Origin: Treponema sp.
GTDB taxonomy: Bacteria > Spirochaetota > Spirochaetia > Treponematales > Breznakiellaceae
Length of the DNA: 21,222 bases
NCBI GenBank assembly: GCA_031255875.1
Contig: JAIRRR010000163.1
Span: forward strand, 1 to 21,222
Reading direction: 5' to 3'
Positions 1-7,532 of the stretch are shown in pieces. The position numbers were made by a program, and so were the translations under genes. The notes under the pieces were generated by a model that worked only from the letters and a program-made list of their open reading frames with translations, searched no databases and was not told the origin of the DNA. Within the stretch, counting starts at the first letter, position 1, and every line of letters starts with the position of its first letter.

Positions 1-1224
1 GGGCGTTTTTTAAACTACCTAAAACTCAGGCCCCTGGGCATGGCCTCCCTCGTCCTGCTCCTCATCCTCTACCTGCTCATGATCTTCGCGGAATTCATCG
101 CCCCCTACGGCCCCGCCACGTCCTTCGCGGACAAAACCTACCACCCGCCCAATCTGCGCCTTGCCGGGGGGAAGCTCCGGGCGCAGGAAGCGCGGGTAAC
201 CAACACCATAAGCTGGAAATACGCCCGGGTACAGGGCGCGTATACGCCGGTCCGATTCTTCGCCAAAGGGCAGCCCTACAGGCTCTGGGGCCTTATACCC
301 GCGGAACGCCATCTTTTTACCACCGGGGGCGGCGCGTACAATTCCTACCCGGTATTCCTCATGGGGGCCGACAATCTGGGCAGGGACCTTTTCTCCCGCA
401 TCATCTACGGCAGCCGCATCTCGCTGACCATCGGCTTTATCGCCACCTTTATCTCCCTCGCGCTGGCAATACTGTTCGGCGGCCTTTCCGGCTATTTCGG
501 GGGCTTTACCGACTGGGCCATCATGCGCTTCTCGGAATTCTTCATGCTCGTCCCCGGCCTTTACCTAATACTGTTTCTGCGCTCCCTCTTTTCAAACAAC
601 ATGGACTCAGGCCAGTCCTACATGATGATAACACTAATACTGTCGCTTGTCGGCTGGCCTGGTTCCGCCCGGACCATCCGGGGCATGGTCCACGCCATAA
701 AACGCGAGGAATTCGTAATGAACGCGCAGCTGGAGATGATCCCCCCGCTCGTGATAATATCGGCCCACATCATCCCCCAGATCGCCAGCCTCCTCATCGT
801 AAGCATAGCCCTGAGCATCCCCGGCTTCATCCTCACCGAGACCACCCTCTCCTACCTGGGGCTTGGCATCGTCGATCCGGCGGTCAGCTGGGGCTCGCTT
901 ATCAAGCGGGACATTTCCACGCTGGGCAACCTCCGCAACTACCCCTGGCTCCTGGGCCCGGTATGGTTCCTCCTGGGGGTAACCCTGGCGTACAACTTTG
1001 TCGGCGACGCGCTGCGGGACTATTACGATCCGTACCACACAATCTTTCCGCGCTTCGGTAAAAGAAAAACCAATAACCGGCCAGGGGGGAAGCCTCCCCC
1101 TGCGGCCGGGCCAGGGTCCCGGCCTACCCCCTCTGCGGGGGACACCCCCGCAACGCCCCCGCCCCCGGCTCAGTATGAAGGAGGCATCGCCTCCGATTCA
1201 TATAAGGGAGGCGGACATGAATGA
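1..1224 (+). CDS. Oligopeptide-type ABC transporter permease (OppC/YejE-like), 5' end outside window
   Basis: Inner-membrane permease of a peptide/nickel-family importer. The frame is open from base 1, and the residues before the first ATG (position 40) look like the usual cytoplasmic lead-in (NYLKLRPLG), so the true start lies upstream. The first TM segment (MASLVLLLILYLLMIFAEF) is followed by about 85 residues before the conserved DNLGRDLFSR. That is far longer than in E. coli OppC and resembles the YejE-type branch, including the RFFxxGxxYRxWGL pattern. Five further TM segments follow. The cytoplasmic EAA loop (EEFVMNAQLEMIPPLVI) lacks the conserved Gly. The family-typical end (GDALRDYYDPY) is followed by about 60 extra residues. 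Of these, the 28 or so from base 1084 are encoded by a dispersed GC-rich repeat. The stop overlaps the next gene by 8 bp. Substrate is unknown; oligopeptide is the family default. Confidence 0.9.
   Translation, partial: GRFLNYLKLRPLGMASLVLLLILYLLMIFAEFIAPYGPATSFADKTYHPPNLRLAGGKLRAQEARVTNTISWKYARVQGAYTPVRFFAKGQPYRLWGLIPAERHLFTTGGGAYNSYPVFLMGADNLGRDLFSRIIYGSRISLTIGFIATFISLALAILFGGLSGYFGGFTDWAIMRFSEFFMLVPGLYLILFLRSLFSNNMDSGQSYMMITLILSLVGWPGSARTIRGMVHAIKREEFVMNAQLEMIPPLVIISAHIIPQIASLLIVSIALSIPGFILTETTLSYLGLGIVDPAVSWGSLIKRDISTLGNLRNYPWLLGPVWFLLGVTLAYNFVGDALRDYYDPYHTIFPRFGKRKTNNRPGGKPPPAAGPGSRPTPSAGDTPATPPPPAQYEGGIASDSYKGGGHE
1084..1166 (+). repeat. GC-rich dispersed palindromic repeat, copy 1 (inside permease 3' end)
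   Basis: Three blocks are identical to the reverse complement of 14775-14885, in the same order: a 20-bp block at 1085-1104, a 16-bp block at 1125-1140 (TACCCCCTCTGCGGGG) and a 16-bp block at 1145-1160 (CCCCCGCAACGCCCCC). The spacers differ in length and sequence. The first block folds as GGGGGA-AGCC-TCCCCC. This copy is translated in frame as a Pro/Gly/Ala-rich stretch of the permease tail. It carries no transposase, so it looks like a non-autonomous REP- or MITE-like element. Confidence 0.8.
1174..1202 (+). promoter_or_regulatory. Hairpin just upstream of the OppD-like gene's ribosome-binding site
   Basis: The left arm 1174-1185 (TATGAAGGAGGC) and right arm 1189-1202 (GCCTCCGATTCATA) pair over 12 positions with a two-base bulge and an ATC loop. 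The left arm contains a GGAGG that would be hidden by pairing. The working Shine-Dalgarno (AAGGGAGGCGG, 1204-1214) lies immediately 3' and stays free. The hairpin lies within the permease coding end and might tune coupling between the permease and the first ATPase; that role is inferred. Confidence 0.45.
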
Positions 1225-2260
1225 ATTTTCCCCCGCGCCCCTCCTCGAAGTAAACGATCTGCGGGTCTCGTTCCAGGCGCTGCGCGGCGTTGCCCGTTCC
1301 CATGTCCAGGCGGTAAGGGGCGTATCCTTCTCGCTTGAAAGGGGGAGCATACTGGGCATTGTCGGGGAAAGCGGTTCCGGGAAAAGCGTGAGCACCCAGG
1401 CGGTACCCGGACTGCTGCCTGCAAGCGCGGATGTGTCGGGATCGGTCAAATACGCGGGCAAGGAACTGCTCGGCCTTTCTGCGGAAGAAATGCGGGAATA
1501 CCGGGGCAGGAAAATAGGGATGATCTTCCAGGAGCCGGGAAGGTCCTACGATCCCTTGCAGAACATGGCAAGCGTATTCCTGGAAACCCTGCGCAACAGC
1601 AACCCCGCCGTCAGAGGGGAAGAGGCTGCGGCAAAGGCCGCAGCCCTGCTCGCCGAGACCGGGCTTCCCAATGGGAGGGAGCGGCTCGCGAACTTTCCCC
1701 ACCAATTTTCCGGGGGGCAGCTCCAGCGCATCGGCATAGCCCTGGCCCTCGCGCAGAACTGCGAACTCCTCATCGCCGACGAGCCGACCACGGCGCTGGA
1801 CGTAACCATACAGAAGCAGATCGTGGAACTGCTGCGGGAACTGCGGAAAAGCCGGCAAATTTCGATCATCTTTATCAGCCACGACATCGATCTGGTCGCG
1901 GACATTTCCGACCGGATCATGGTGATGTACGGGGGCATGGTAATGGAAAGCGCCGATTCCCCGGCCATCGCCTCCGCGCCGCGCCACCCCTACACGAAAA
2001 GCCTTATCGCGGCAAGCCCCCGCTTCGGCAGCCACTATTCCCGGGAACGGCTCGTCCCCATTCCGGGAAAAGTTACCGATCCGGCGCGGCCCGAACCCGG
2101 CTGCCCCTTCGCCCCCCGCTGCGCGCGGGCGCGGGACGAATGCGCCGCCGCCGTTCCCGAACTGGCGCCGCTTTCCGGCGCTCACGGCGATTCCGTTAGC
2201 GCCGGCGGTCCCGCGCACCTGATACGCTGCGCGCTTAACGGGGGCGGACTGTGGCAGTAA
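1217..2260 (+). CDS. Oligopeptide ABC transporter ATP-binding protein, OppD/DppD-like
   Basis: Cytoplasmic ATPase that powers the peptide-family importer, pairing with the OppF-like subunit encoded next. In the 347-residue product the Walker A motif GESGSGKS starts at residue 50, the Q-loop is FQEPGRSYDPLQ, the signature FSGGQLQRI starts at 164, the Walker B Asp is D188 with catalytic E189, and the switch His is H222. The C-terminal oligo_HPY region has the four-Cys pattern of this family (C296, C302, C309, C338), which binds an iron-sulphur cluster in characterised DppD proteins. ATG 1217 is chosen because the preceding AAGGGAGGCGG is a good Shine-Dalgarno and homologous sequence begins at PLLEVNDLRVSF. 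The frame is open further upstream (ATG at 998), but that part is permease sequence in another frame. It overlaps both neighbours by about 10 bp. Confidence 0.93.
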   Translation: MNEFSPAPLLEVNDLRVSFQALRGVARSHVQAVRGVSFSLERGSILGIVGESGSGKSVSTQAVPGLLPASADVSGSVKYAGKELLGLSAEEMREYRGRKIGMIFQEPGRSYDPLQNMASVFLETLRNSNPAVRGEEAAAKAAALLAETGLPNGRERLANFPHQFSGGQLQRIGIALALAQNCELLIADEPTTALDVTIQKQIVELLRELRKSRQISIIFISHDIDLVADISDRIMVMYGGMVMESADSPAIASAPRHPYTKSLIAASPRFGSHYSRERLVPIPGKVTDPARPEPGCPFAPRCARARDECAAAVPELAPLSGAHGDSVSAGGPAHLIRCALNGGGLWQ

Positions 2261-3243
2261 TCACCGTCAAAAACCTGGGCAAGCGATTCAACCTGGAGGC
2301 CGGATTCTTCGCCGGATTCGGCCGCTTTGTGTACGCCGTAAACGACGTGTCCTTTTCCATCGACAAAAACGAAAGCTACGGCCTCGTCGGGGAATCGGGC
2401 TGCGGCAAAACCACTACCGCGCGGCTCCTGGTCAGAATGTACGAAAGCGACCGGGGCGCCGTTCTTTTCAACGACAGTACCGACGTGCGGCGTCTGAAAT
2501 TCGGGGAGCTTAAAAAATACCGGGAAAAGGTCAAGTACGTGTTCCAGGACCCCGCCCGCTCCCTTAACCCCCGGATGACGATTCACGAGGTGCTCGTCTC
2601 GGGCTACCGTTTTTCGTCGCGGTGGCCGGGGAAGAAACAGGCCCGCGCCGAGGCTGCGGCTATTCTGGAAGAAGTAGGCCTTTCGGAAGCGGACCTGGAA
2701 AGGCGGCCGGCGGAATTCTCCGGGGGCCAGCGGCAGAGAATATCCATAGCCAGGGGCCTCCTTATGAAGCCCGAACTCCTCATCTGCGACGAGGTAGTCT
2801 CCGCCCTTGACGTTTCCATCCAAGGGCAGATACTGAACCTGCTTCTGGAGATCAAGGCCCGGCACAAACTGTCGTTCCTGTTCATAGCCCACGACCTCAA
2901 GGTGGCGTCGTACTTCTGCGACCGAATCGGCGTCATGTACCGGGGCGAGCTTATGGAGGAGGCCCCGGCGGAGAACCTCTACCTCAACGCGCGGCACCCC
3001 TACACCCGGCTGCTCTTTTCCGCGGTAAGCCGGGGGCCGTCCGGCAACGCGGGCGGGCCGGCGTCCGGGCTCCCGGACGAAAAGGCGGCAGCAGCGCCCC
3101 AGGGCGAAGTAAGGCCCGCCACGGCGGAGATCTCCGGCTGCGCCTTTGCCGAACGCTGCCCCCTTGCCGAAGGACGCTGTTTCCGCGAGCGGCCGGCCAT
3201 GCGGGAAACCGGCGGGGGACTCACGCGCTGCCACAAGGTTTGA
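2251..3243 (+). CDS. Oligopeptide ABC transporter ATP-binding protein, OppF/DppF-like
   Basis: Second ATPase subunit of the importer, 330 residues. Walker A GESGCGKT starts at residue 47, the Q-loop is VFQDPARSLNP, the signature FSGGQRQRISIARGL starts at 156, Walker B is D180 with catalytic E181, and the switch His is H214. All are intact, so it should hydrolyse ATP. The C-terminal tail has a four-Cys pattern (C297, C303, C310, C327) like its partner. Translation begins at GTG 2251, which overlaps the OppD-like stop by 10 bp; a purine-rich GGGGGCGG lies just upstream, and the first residues ITVKNLGKRF are where family similarity begins. This is the last gene of the importer operon. The next gene converges from the other strand. 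Confidence 0.93.
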   Translation: MAVITVKNLGKRFNLEAGFFAGFGRFVYAVNDVSFSIDKNESYGLVGESGCGKTTTARLLVRMYESDRGAVLFNDSTDVRRLKFGELKKYREKVKYVFQDPARSLNPRMTIHEVLVSGYRFSSRWPGKKQARAEAAAILEEVGLSEADLERRPAEFSGGQRQRISIARGLLMKPELLICDEVVSALDVSIQGQILNLLLEIKARHKLSFLFIAHDLKVASYFCDRIGVMYRGELMEEAPAENLYLNARHPYTRLLFSAVSRGPSGNAGGPASGLPDEKAAAAPQGEVRPATAEISGCAFAERCPLAEGRCFRERPAMRETGGGLTRCHKV

Positions 3244-3341
3244 GCGCCGGGCGGTCAACTTTTACAATGGACAAAGTTTCCCCAAAACCTTCCATTACCT
3301 AATTCCATTCCCGTTTTTCAAAACAGTTCAACGCGTGGTGG

Positions 3342-3370
3342 AAAACCGCTACCCGTACCCGGGCAAGCGG
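3342..3370 (-). terminator. Probable rho-independent terminator of the FecR operon
   Basis: Read on the minus strand, 3370-3346 forms CCGCT-tg-CCCG-ggta-CGGG-t-AGCGG, two stacked stems (5 and 4 bp) with a tetraloop. TTTT follows at 3345-3342. It lies about 30-60 nt beyond the FecR stop (3401). On the plus strand no T-run follows the hairpin, so it probably does not end the OppF transcript, for which no convincing terminator was seen in the 157-bp gap. Confidence 0.6.
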
Positions 3371-3400
3371 CAGAGAGATCCTGCGCAATGACAGCGGTGG

Positions 3401-4078
3401 TTACGGCCATCCTATGTAAATGCGTGTACCCGGATCCGATCCTGGGTCCGGTGAAATTCCGGGCAGCGCGGCGCCAATAACGGCATCGGCCGGTTCGGGA
3501 ATGAGCGGCTGTAACAATGCGGTTTCAAGCTCAAAGGGCGGGACTATCCGGTTTTGGTTGCTCTTGTCAACGCGGCTCCGCTGTCCTTCGGCCGCATAGA
3601 CCTTCTGCCCTTTGGGGCTTGCCAGGAGTACCAGGCCGTTTTCAACCCGCAGATTGATACCGTCGAATTCAAAGGAAGTTCCCCGTACCGACGCGGTTAC
3701 GGTCGGGGACCTCACCTTAAAATCTACAGCCAATCCGGCAGGCCGGTCTACCGTTGCCCGTACCCTTCCGGTTCGCAGATAGAGGGACGTTTCCTCGGTA
3801 CCGCCCCTTTGGGTGAGCTCTTCCAGGGTCAGCATGGTCAAAGGGCGGACCCCAAGGCGGGAACTGCCCAGAGAAATAACGGCGCTGCTTCTAAAGCCCG
3901 TGGCGATGACCGTGTTCCCTCCGACAGAAAGACCCGGCGCGGCTGTTTTCCAGCCGGATGAACCGGCCTCCCTTATTTCTACCCTGCCTGATACCTCAAC
4001 GAACCGGGCCTGCAAATCCTGTGAAAACGCCGCGGCGGCACCGATACACAGTCCAAAACAGACGAGTATGCTCTTCAT
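3401..4078 (-). CDS. Exported FecR-domain protein
   Basis: A 225-residue protein with a cleavable signal peptide (MKSILVCFGLCIGAAAAFSQ, cleaved before D) and a FecR domain. Recognisable FecR features are the opening FVEVSGRVEIREAG, the central LRTGRVRATV and the SPTVTASVRGTSFEF motif, followed by VENGLVLLASPKGQKVYAAEGQ. Classical FecR is an inner-membrane anti-sigma regulator. This protein has no cytoplasmic domain or second TM segment and no FecI-type sigma gene nearby, so here the fold more likely works as a periplasmic structural or binding module. The start is the second ATG: GGAGGG sits about 5 nt before 4078, whereas the ATG at 4093 has no Shine-Dalgarno. Last gene of a four-gene operon, starting 11 bp after the barrel stop, so probably translationally coupled. 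Confidence 0.85.
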   Translation of the reverse strand: MKSILVCFGLCIGAAAAFSQDLQARFVEVSGRVEIREAGSSGWKTAAPGLSVGGNTVIATGFRSSAVISLGSSRLGVRPLTMLTLEELTQRGGTEETSLYLRTGRVRATVDRPAGLAVDFKVRSPTVTASVRGTSFEFDGINLRVENGLVLLASPKGQKVYAAEGQRSRVDKSNQNRIVPPFELETALLQPLIPEPADAVIGAALPGISPDPGSDPGTRIYIGWP

Positions 4079-4089
4079 AGTCACCCTCC

Positions 4090-5298
4090 TCATAATGAAA
4101 TGCCGGCCGTCAATTCAAGACGGTATTTGATCCCAGTATCAGCCGAAAAAACTTTTCCGGTCTGCGGCAGGAATACGCCGCCGCCAAGGGAAAACAGGAG
4201 ATCGTGAAAGGGCGAAAAATTGAGGGCGCCGTAGAATTCGGCCCCCAAAAGCGGCGAGGCGGAGCTTGCGTCCATGCCGGGGCTGCGATAGGTGCTTTTA
4301 TCGGTTCGTAGGTAATAGGCCCCGGATACCATCGCCTGAAGCGTGCGGTGTAAACGGGCGCTATACGCGGCCTCCGCCAAAGCAATCCCTGAAAACATGG
4401 GCCGCAAGATTTTTCCCTGGGCTTCGGCGGTGACGGGAATAAAAACCCCCAAGCCGTCATTCCACGCGCCGGAGGAAAAACGGACGCCTATCGTCAACAC
4501 ATCGGACAGGGCGGTGGGAAGGAGCCATTGTATTTCGGCTGAAAGGGCAAAGGCGGCGTAGGGATCTTTGCCGCTTTCTTCCGCTGCTTCGATGACCGCG
4601 CCGGAGACCGTGTTAAAGCGGGCGCCCAGAGGCGCCGTATATTGCGCTTCCAGGTATTGTGAATGGATGCGGGTCTCCGTATCGTTCAAATCGAACTGGC
4701 ATAACCCGGAGAATGAAAGCCCGCCGAGGGTATTGAAGACGCTCGTTTTCTCCCAGGTAAGGGCCGCTATGAAACGGCGTGAGGCGAAATAACTGTCTTT
4801 ATTGCTATAATCCGCCTGATCCGCCGGACTCATGTAAATATACGCCGCCTTTTTGTAGAGGAGGCCGGTGTAAAACAAACCGGTACGCAAGCGTCCCCCG
4901 CCGACGGTAAATCCGGCGGAAAGGCCGTCAAAAAGCCCCGCGCAGACAAAGGAGAGGCTTTCCCTAAAGGGAATGCGGCCAATCTCAAGGCGAAAGCCGG
5001 GCCCTGGGTTTACCGAGATTTCACTGCGGTACAATTCCGGCAGGGATTTCCATGCTTCGTCATCGTAATGGGCGCTTAATCCCCCCGAAACGTAGAGATC
5101 CGCCTTTCCTCCCAGCGGCGCGGCGAGCCAGGGTATGGCAGTACCGGTATATTCGATTGCGGCGGAAGACGTATCCTCGTCGGCGAGCAGGGCCTTTTGA
5201 TTCACGATGAGGCCGAAGTCCTGTGAAAAGCAGAACGGCGCGGCAAAGAGGAAGAACATTACCCAAAAACAAAACGAATGAAGCGGCGTTTTTTTCAT
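4090..5298 (-). CDS. Predicted outer-membrane beta-barrel protein, function unknown
   Basis: A 402-residue exported protein with a signal peptide (n-region MKKTPLHSF, hydrophobic core ending APFCFSQ). The mature part is dominated by short alternating hydrophobic/polar strands rich in Gly, Tyr, Phe and Ala (for example GFRLEIGRIPFR, GRLRTGLFYTGLLYKK, RFIAALTWEK, YLEAQYTAPL, KYRLELTAGISL), as expected for transmembrane beta-strands. It ends on such a strand. No named family was recognised. Its start overlaps the upstream stop by one base (TAATG), so the two genes should be translated in step. Pairing with a FecR-domain protein and a lipoprotein suggests an envelope assembly or transport complex; that is inference. 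A secreted periplasmic beta-sandwich is the alternative. Confidence 0.75.
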   Translation of the reverse strand: MKKTPLHSFCFWVMFFLFAAPFCFSQDFGLIVNQKALLADEDTSSAAIEYTGTAIPWLAAPLGGKADLYVSGGLSAHYDDEAWKSLPELYRSEISVNPGPGFRLEIGRIPFRESLSFVCAGLFDGLSAGFTVGGGRLRTGLFYTGLLYKKAAYIYMSPADQADYSNKDSYFASRRFIAALTWEKTSVFNTLGGLSFSGLCQFDLNDTETRIHSQYLEAQYTAPLGARFNTVSGAVIEAAEESGKDPYAAFALSAEIQWLLPTALSDVLTIGVRFSSGAWNDGLGVFIPVTAEAQGKILRPMFSGIALAEAAYSARLHRTLQAMVSGAYYLRTDKSTYRSPGMDASSASPLLGAEFYGALNFSPFHDLLFSLGGGVFLPQTGKVFSADTGIKYRLELTAGISL

Positions 5299-5777
5299 TA
5301 TTCTGTTTCTCCTTCAGCGAGGATCTTTTCAAGGATCCGCAAAAATTGTTCCCCCGAAACTTTGAGGCTGGGATATGCGCGGCCTTCGATAAAGCCCTGG
5401 CTGGCCAGTGCCCGGTACGCGTAGCGGCTGCCCGGAAAGAGGCGGTACAAAAGGCCCGCGTTTGGCACACGCCGGCCAAAGGCTTTCATAACAAGCAGGG
5501 AAAGGCCGCCCAGGGTAACGCCGGAACCGCTTTCCGCCTTTGCCGGGAGCCAGCCCCTTTCCAGCGCCTCGGCAAAAGCCGCTCCGGGATTGGGCGGCGG
5601 GTTTTCCATTGCTGCGGCAAGGACAAAATACGCGGCCTGGGAGCAGGAGACTTCTTCGGTGTCCAAAAGGCTTTCCATGTCCGATGCCGTGGGCATCGTG
5701 GTCTGACCGTACGCCGCCTTTACGGAAAACAGCAGCATTACGCATAACGCAACAGGCAGACAGTACGAATGTTTCAT
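5298..5777 (-). CDS. Small exported protein of unknown function
   Basis: A 159-residue protein with a signal peptide (MKHSYCLPVALCVMLLFSVKAAYG). The mature part is mostly helical in character. Two segments look loosely alike: SQAAYFVLAAAMENPP..AEALERGWLP and LGGLSLLVMKAFGRR..AYRALASQGFIEG. This is reminiscent of the two-helix SLH-type pattern in which a helix is followed by a short 'ALxxxGxIxG' turn, but similarity is too weak to assign. A strong Shine-Dalgarno (AGGGGGAAAGC) precedes the ATG, 9 bp after the lipoprotein stop. Second gene of the four-gene operon. Confidence 0.75.
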   Translation of the reverse strand: MKHSYCLPVALCVMLLFSVKAAYGQTTMPTASDMESLLDTEEVSCSQAAYFVLAAAMENPPPNPGAAFAEALERGWLPAKAESGSGVTLGGLSLLVMKAFGRRVPNAGLLYRLFPGSRYAYRALASQGFIEGRAYPSLKVSGEQFLRILEKILAEGETE

Positions 5778-5786
5778 GCTTTCCCC

Positions 5787-7238
5787 CTAAAAGGCCCGGA
5801 TGGGGCGGTACTCAAGCGGATTAGTTTTGGGATCAGCCCAGGGAGGGCCGCCTCCGCCGGCAGCATGGCCATCGCACCATGCGGTAGCGGCATCTATCTC
5901 TGTTGACGACCAAACGGATCCGCCTATAGTGGAGATCCCCAGGGAGAGGAATGAATCGGCAAGGGCCCGTAGTTCGTCCTGGCTGGGGAGGAACCAGTCG
6001 GCATAACCATTATTGCTGTAGGCATCGCAGAGCTGGGCCGCCCTTCCTGATTCGGGTATGCCGCTGCTTAAGGCGGCAATAATAGTCCGGGTATTGCTGT
6101 ATCCCGTTCCGATGGCGGTTCCGTTTGCTCCTGTCAAGGTTCCGTCCGCGCCCCATTGCGCGCCGCTCAAATTTACCGGAGCAGCCTCCAGATAACGGCA
6201 GGTAACGCCGTTACTGGTAAATCCGCCTGAGTTTACATAGAAGATGATTCCCCCGCCGGGGCCGGTATCACCGACAGAATAGCTTGTACCGCCGGCCACC
6301 ACGACACGGGCCACATAGATGCTTTTCTTCGCCGTACCTGACGTTGACGACCCGCCTTCCGGAGGAGCGTAGCTATAGGCATTGGAGATTTCCGCGTAAT
6401 AGTAGAATGTGCCCGCGCCCAAACCGGCGGGATTCACCGTATAGCTCAGGGATCTTGTTCCGGGGCCGGAAAAAGAGACGGGGGTGCCGTCAATATCGGC
6501 TCTGTTTCCGTCTGCATCTTCGTAATACCTCCGATAGGCAAAGTTGTCGGTCCATCCGTTAATACCGGAAAAAGCAGTAGTACCCGTTATTGTTATCGCA
6601 AGGCTGGCAGGAGAATCCGATATGCTCAGGTTTTTATCCTGATTCACCCATGCGGATATGTCCGGCGTTATAAAATCATCGGCGTTCATCGTGAAGGATA
6701 CGGAATTTTCCCGCCCCGTCCGTATTTCCACCTGGGGTTTCTTGTCCAGCGCGGCTATAGCGGAACCGTACCAGGCGCTTACCGCAATATCCCAATACCC
6801 CGGCTCAAGTTCGACGGTAACCACCTTTTCCCGGGTTGGGCCGACGGAAAAGTTTTTGCCAAGTTTGTAAAAATCAAGGGTGTAGTCCATACCGCCGGTT
6901 ACCGGTTCGGGCAGGCGTACCGCCCGGGCCGCAAGGTTCTGCGCCGGTCCTTCCGTCCGGGCCCCGGGCAGAACAACACTGAGGCGGCCTTTTCCTTCGC
7001 CGAAACCCTGGGGAAAATCGCAGGCCGCCGCCAACAGGCAGAAAAGCGCCAGGGCAAGGCCGGCGCCGCGCACTTGCCCGCGCAAGGGATTGGAGGGGGC
7101 GCGAAGCGCGCCACGGCGCGGAGCGCCGGGGCTGGAGCGGGGCGGAACCCCGGAAAGCCCGGTCCGGCGCTTGCGCCGGATGCGCCCAACATGAATCTGA
7201 TATTGATCCCGTACATACGCTGAAACAAACGGTATCAT
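5787..7238 (-). CDS. DUF1566-domain lipoprotein with repeat-extended signal peptide
   Basis: First gene of the envelope operon, 483 residues. A hydrophobic segment (GLALALFCLLAAAC) with a spirochaete-type lipobox ends at C73, so the mature protein should be a lipoprotein. A beta-rich middle includes an Ig-like stretch (residues about 190-300). The C-terminal part, from SVGDTGPGGGIIFYV through DWFLPSQDEL to VWSSTEI, matches the DUF1566/Lcl-type domain. The signal peptide has an abnormally long n-region (about 58 residues, Arg/Pro-rich), part of which is encoded by a hairpin-rich repeat. ATG 7238 is kept because AAGGAG lies 6 nt upstream. In-frame GTG 7073 or TTG 7085 would give a normal signal peptide but have no Shine-Dalgarno. 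Surface adhesion or ligand binding is possible but unproven. Confidence 0.82.
   Translation of the reverse strand: MIPFVSAYVRDQYQIHVGRIRRKRRTGLSGVPPRSSPGAPRRGALRAPSNPLRGQVRGAGLALALFCLLAAACDFPQGFGEGKGRLSVVLPGARTEGPAQNLAARAVRLPEPVTGGMDYTLDFYKLGKNFSVGPTREKVVTVELEPGYWDIAVSAWYGSAIAALDKKPQVEIRTGRENSVSFTMNADDFITPDISAWVNQDKNLSISDSPASLAITITGTTAFSGINGWTDNFAYRRYYEDADGNRADIDGTPVSFSGPGTRSLSYTVNPAGLGAGTFYYYAEISNAYSYAPPEGGSSTSGTAKKSIYVARVVVAGGTSYSVGDTGPGGGIIFYVNSGGFTSNGVTCRYLEAAPVNLSGAQWGADGTLTGANGTAIGTGYSNTRTIIAALSSGIPESGRAAQLCDAYSNNGYADWFLPSQDELRALADSFLSLGISTIGGSVWSSTEIDAATAWCDGHAAGGGGPPWADPKTNPLEYRPIRAF
7098..7180. repeat. Cluster of four adjacent hairpins inside the lipoprotein leader
   Basis: Consecutive palindromes: GGCGC-gaagc-GCGCC (7098-7112), CGGCGC-gga-GCGCCG (7114-7128), CCGGGG...CCCCGG (7126-7153, containing GCTGGAGC) and TCCGGCGC-tt-GCGCCGGA (7163-7180). 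This density is not seen elsewhere in coding DNA here. It is translated in frame as residues of about 19-47 of the lipoprotein precursor. No second copy is present in the window, so calling it a mobile repeat is inference from structure. Confidence 0.6.
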
Positions 7239-7288
7239 TTTTTACTCCTTGGTTCCCTGTATTGTGCCCGCTCGATCCCCCAAAGTAA

Positions 7289-7304
7289 CCCTCAAATTTA
7301 AGGG
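7289..7304. promoter_or_regulatory. 16-bp palindrome in the divergent regulator/operon region
   Basis: CCCTCAAATTTAAGGG is a palindrome with one mismatched pair (C/A at the fifth position), AT-rich at the centre and without a loop, as in a dimer-binding operator. It lies 51 bp upstream of the lipoprotein ATG, between that gene and the divergent LuxR-type gene. A long A/T run (7312-7330) flanks it. No convincing -35/-10 pair was found for the lipoprotein operon. The rest of the 294-bp gap (7239-7532) holds only the palindrome at 7431-7456 and minor hairpins. Confidence 0.4.
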
Positions 7305-7430
7305 GTTTTACCAAAAAAGCGAAAAAAATTGATTGGAAGGCGTGAGCCATGCCCCGGAGCTTGCTCCTGGATTCTTCATTTTCCATGAAAAACCCGGGCT
7401 TGCTTTTTGGGCGGGTTTGGGTAAATTGAA

Positions 7431-7456
7431 ATACTTCGGGGCTTACCCCGAGGTAT
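7431..7456. promoter_or_regulatory. 26-bp inverted repeat upstream of the LuxR-type gene
   Basis: ATACTTCGGGG (7431-7441) and CCCCGAGGTAT (7446-7456) pair over 11 positions (10 Watson-Crick, one G-T) around CTTA. It ends 22 bp before a possible -10 (TATACT, 7479-7484) and 76 bp before the preferred start of the regulator gene. An activator or autoregulatory site fits the position. No T-run follows on either strand, so it is not a standard terminator. Confidence 0.45.
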
Positions 7457-7532
7457 CTTCGTTGGATGGGAAATTTATTATACTGGCCGGAGTATGGACC
7501 CCGGCCTTCCGATCAGGTCATGGAGCCGGTTT

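Noticed and set aside
1124..3258. Long minus-strand open frames opposite the two Opp ATPases
   Set aside because: The plus strand carries complete Walker, signature and Cys motifs; the antisense translations show none.
3401..4078. Classical FecI-FecR-FecA iron-signalling system
   Set aside because: No ECF sigma factor, no TonB box or plug domain in the barrel protein, and the FecR protein has a cleavable signal peptide instead of a central TM anchor.
7494..7532. Earlier start for the LuxR-type membrane protein at ATG 7494
   Set aside because: Its GGAG is only one base away from the ATG, too close for initiation, while ATG 7533 has GGAG at 7 nt.
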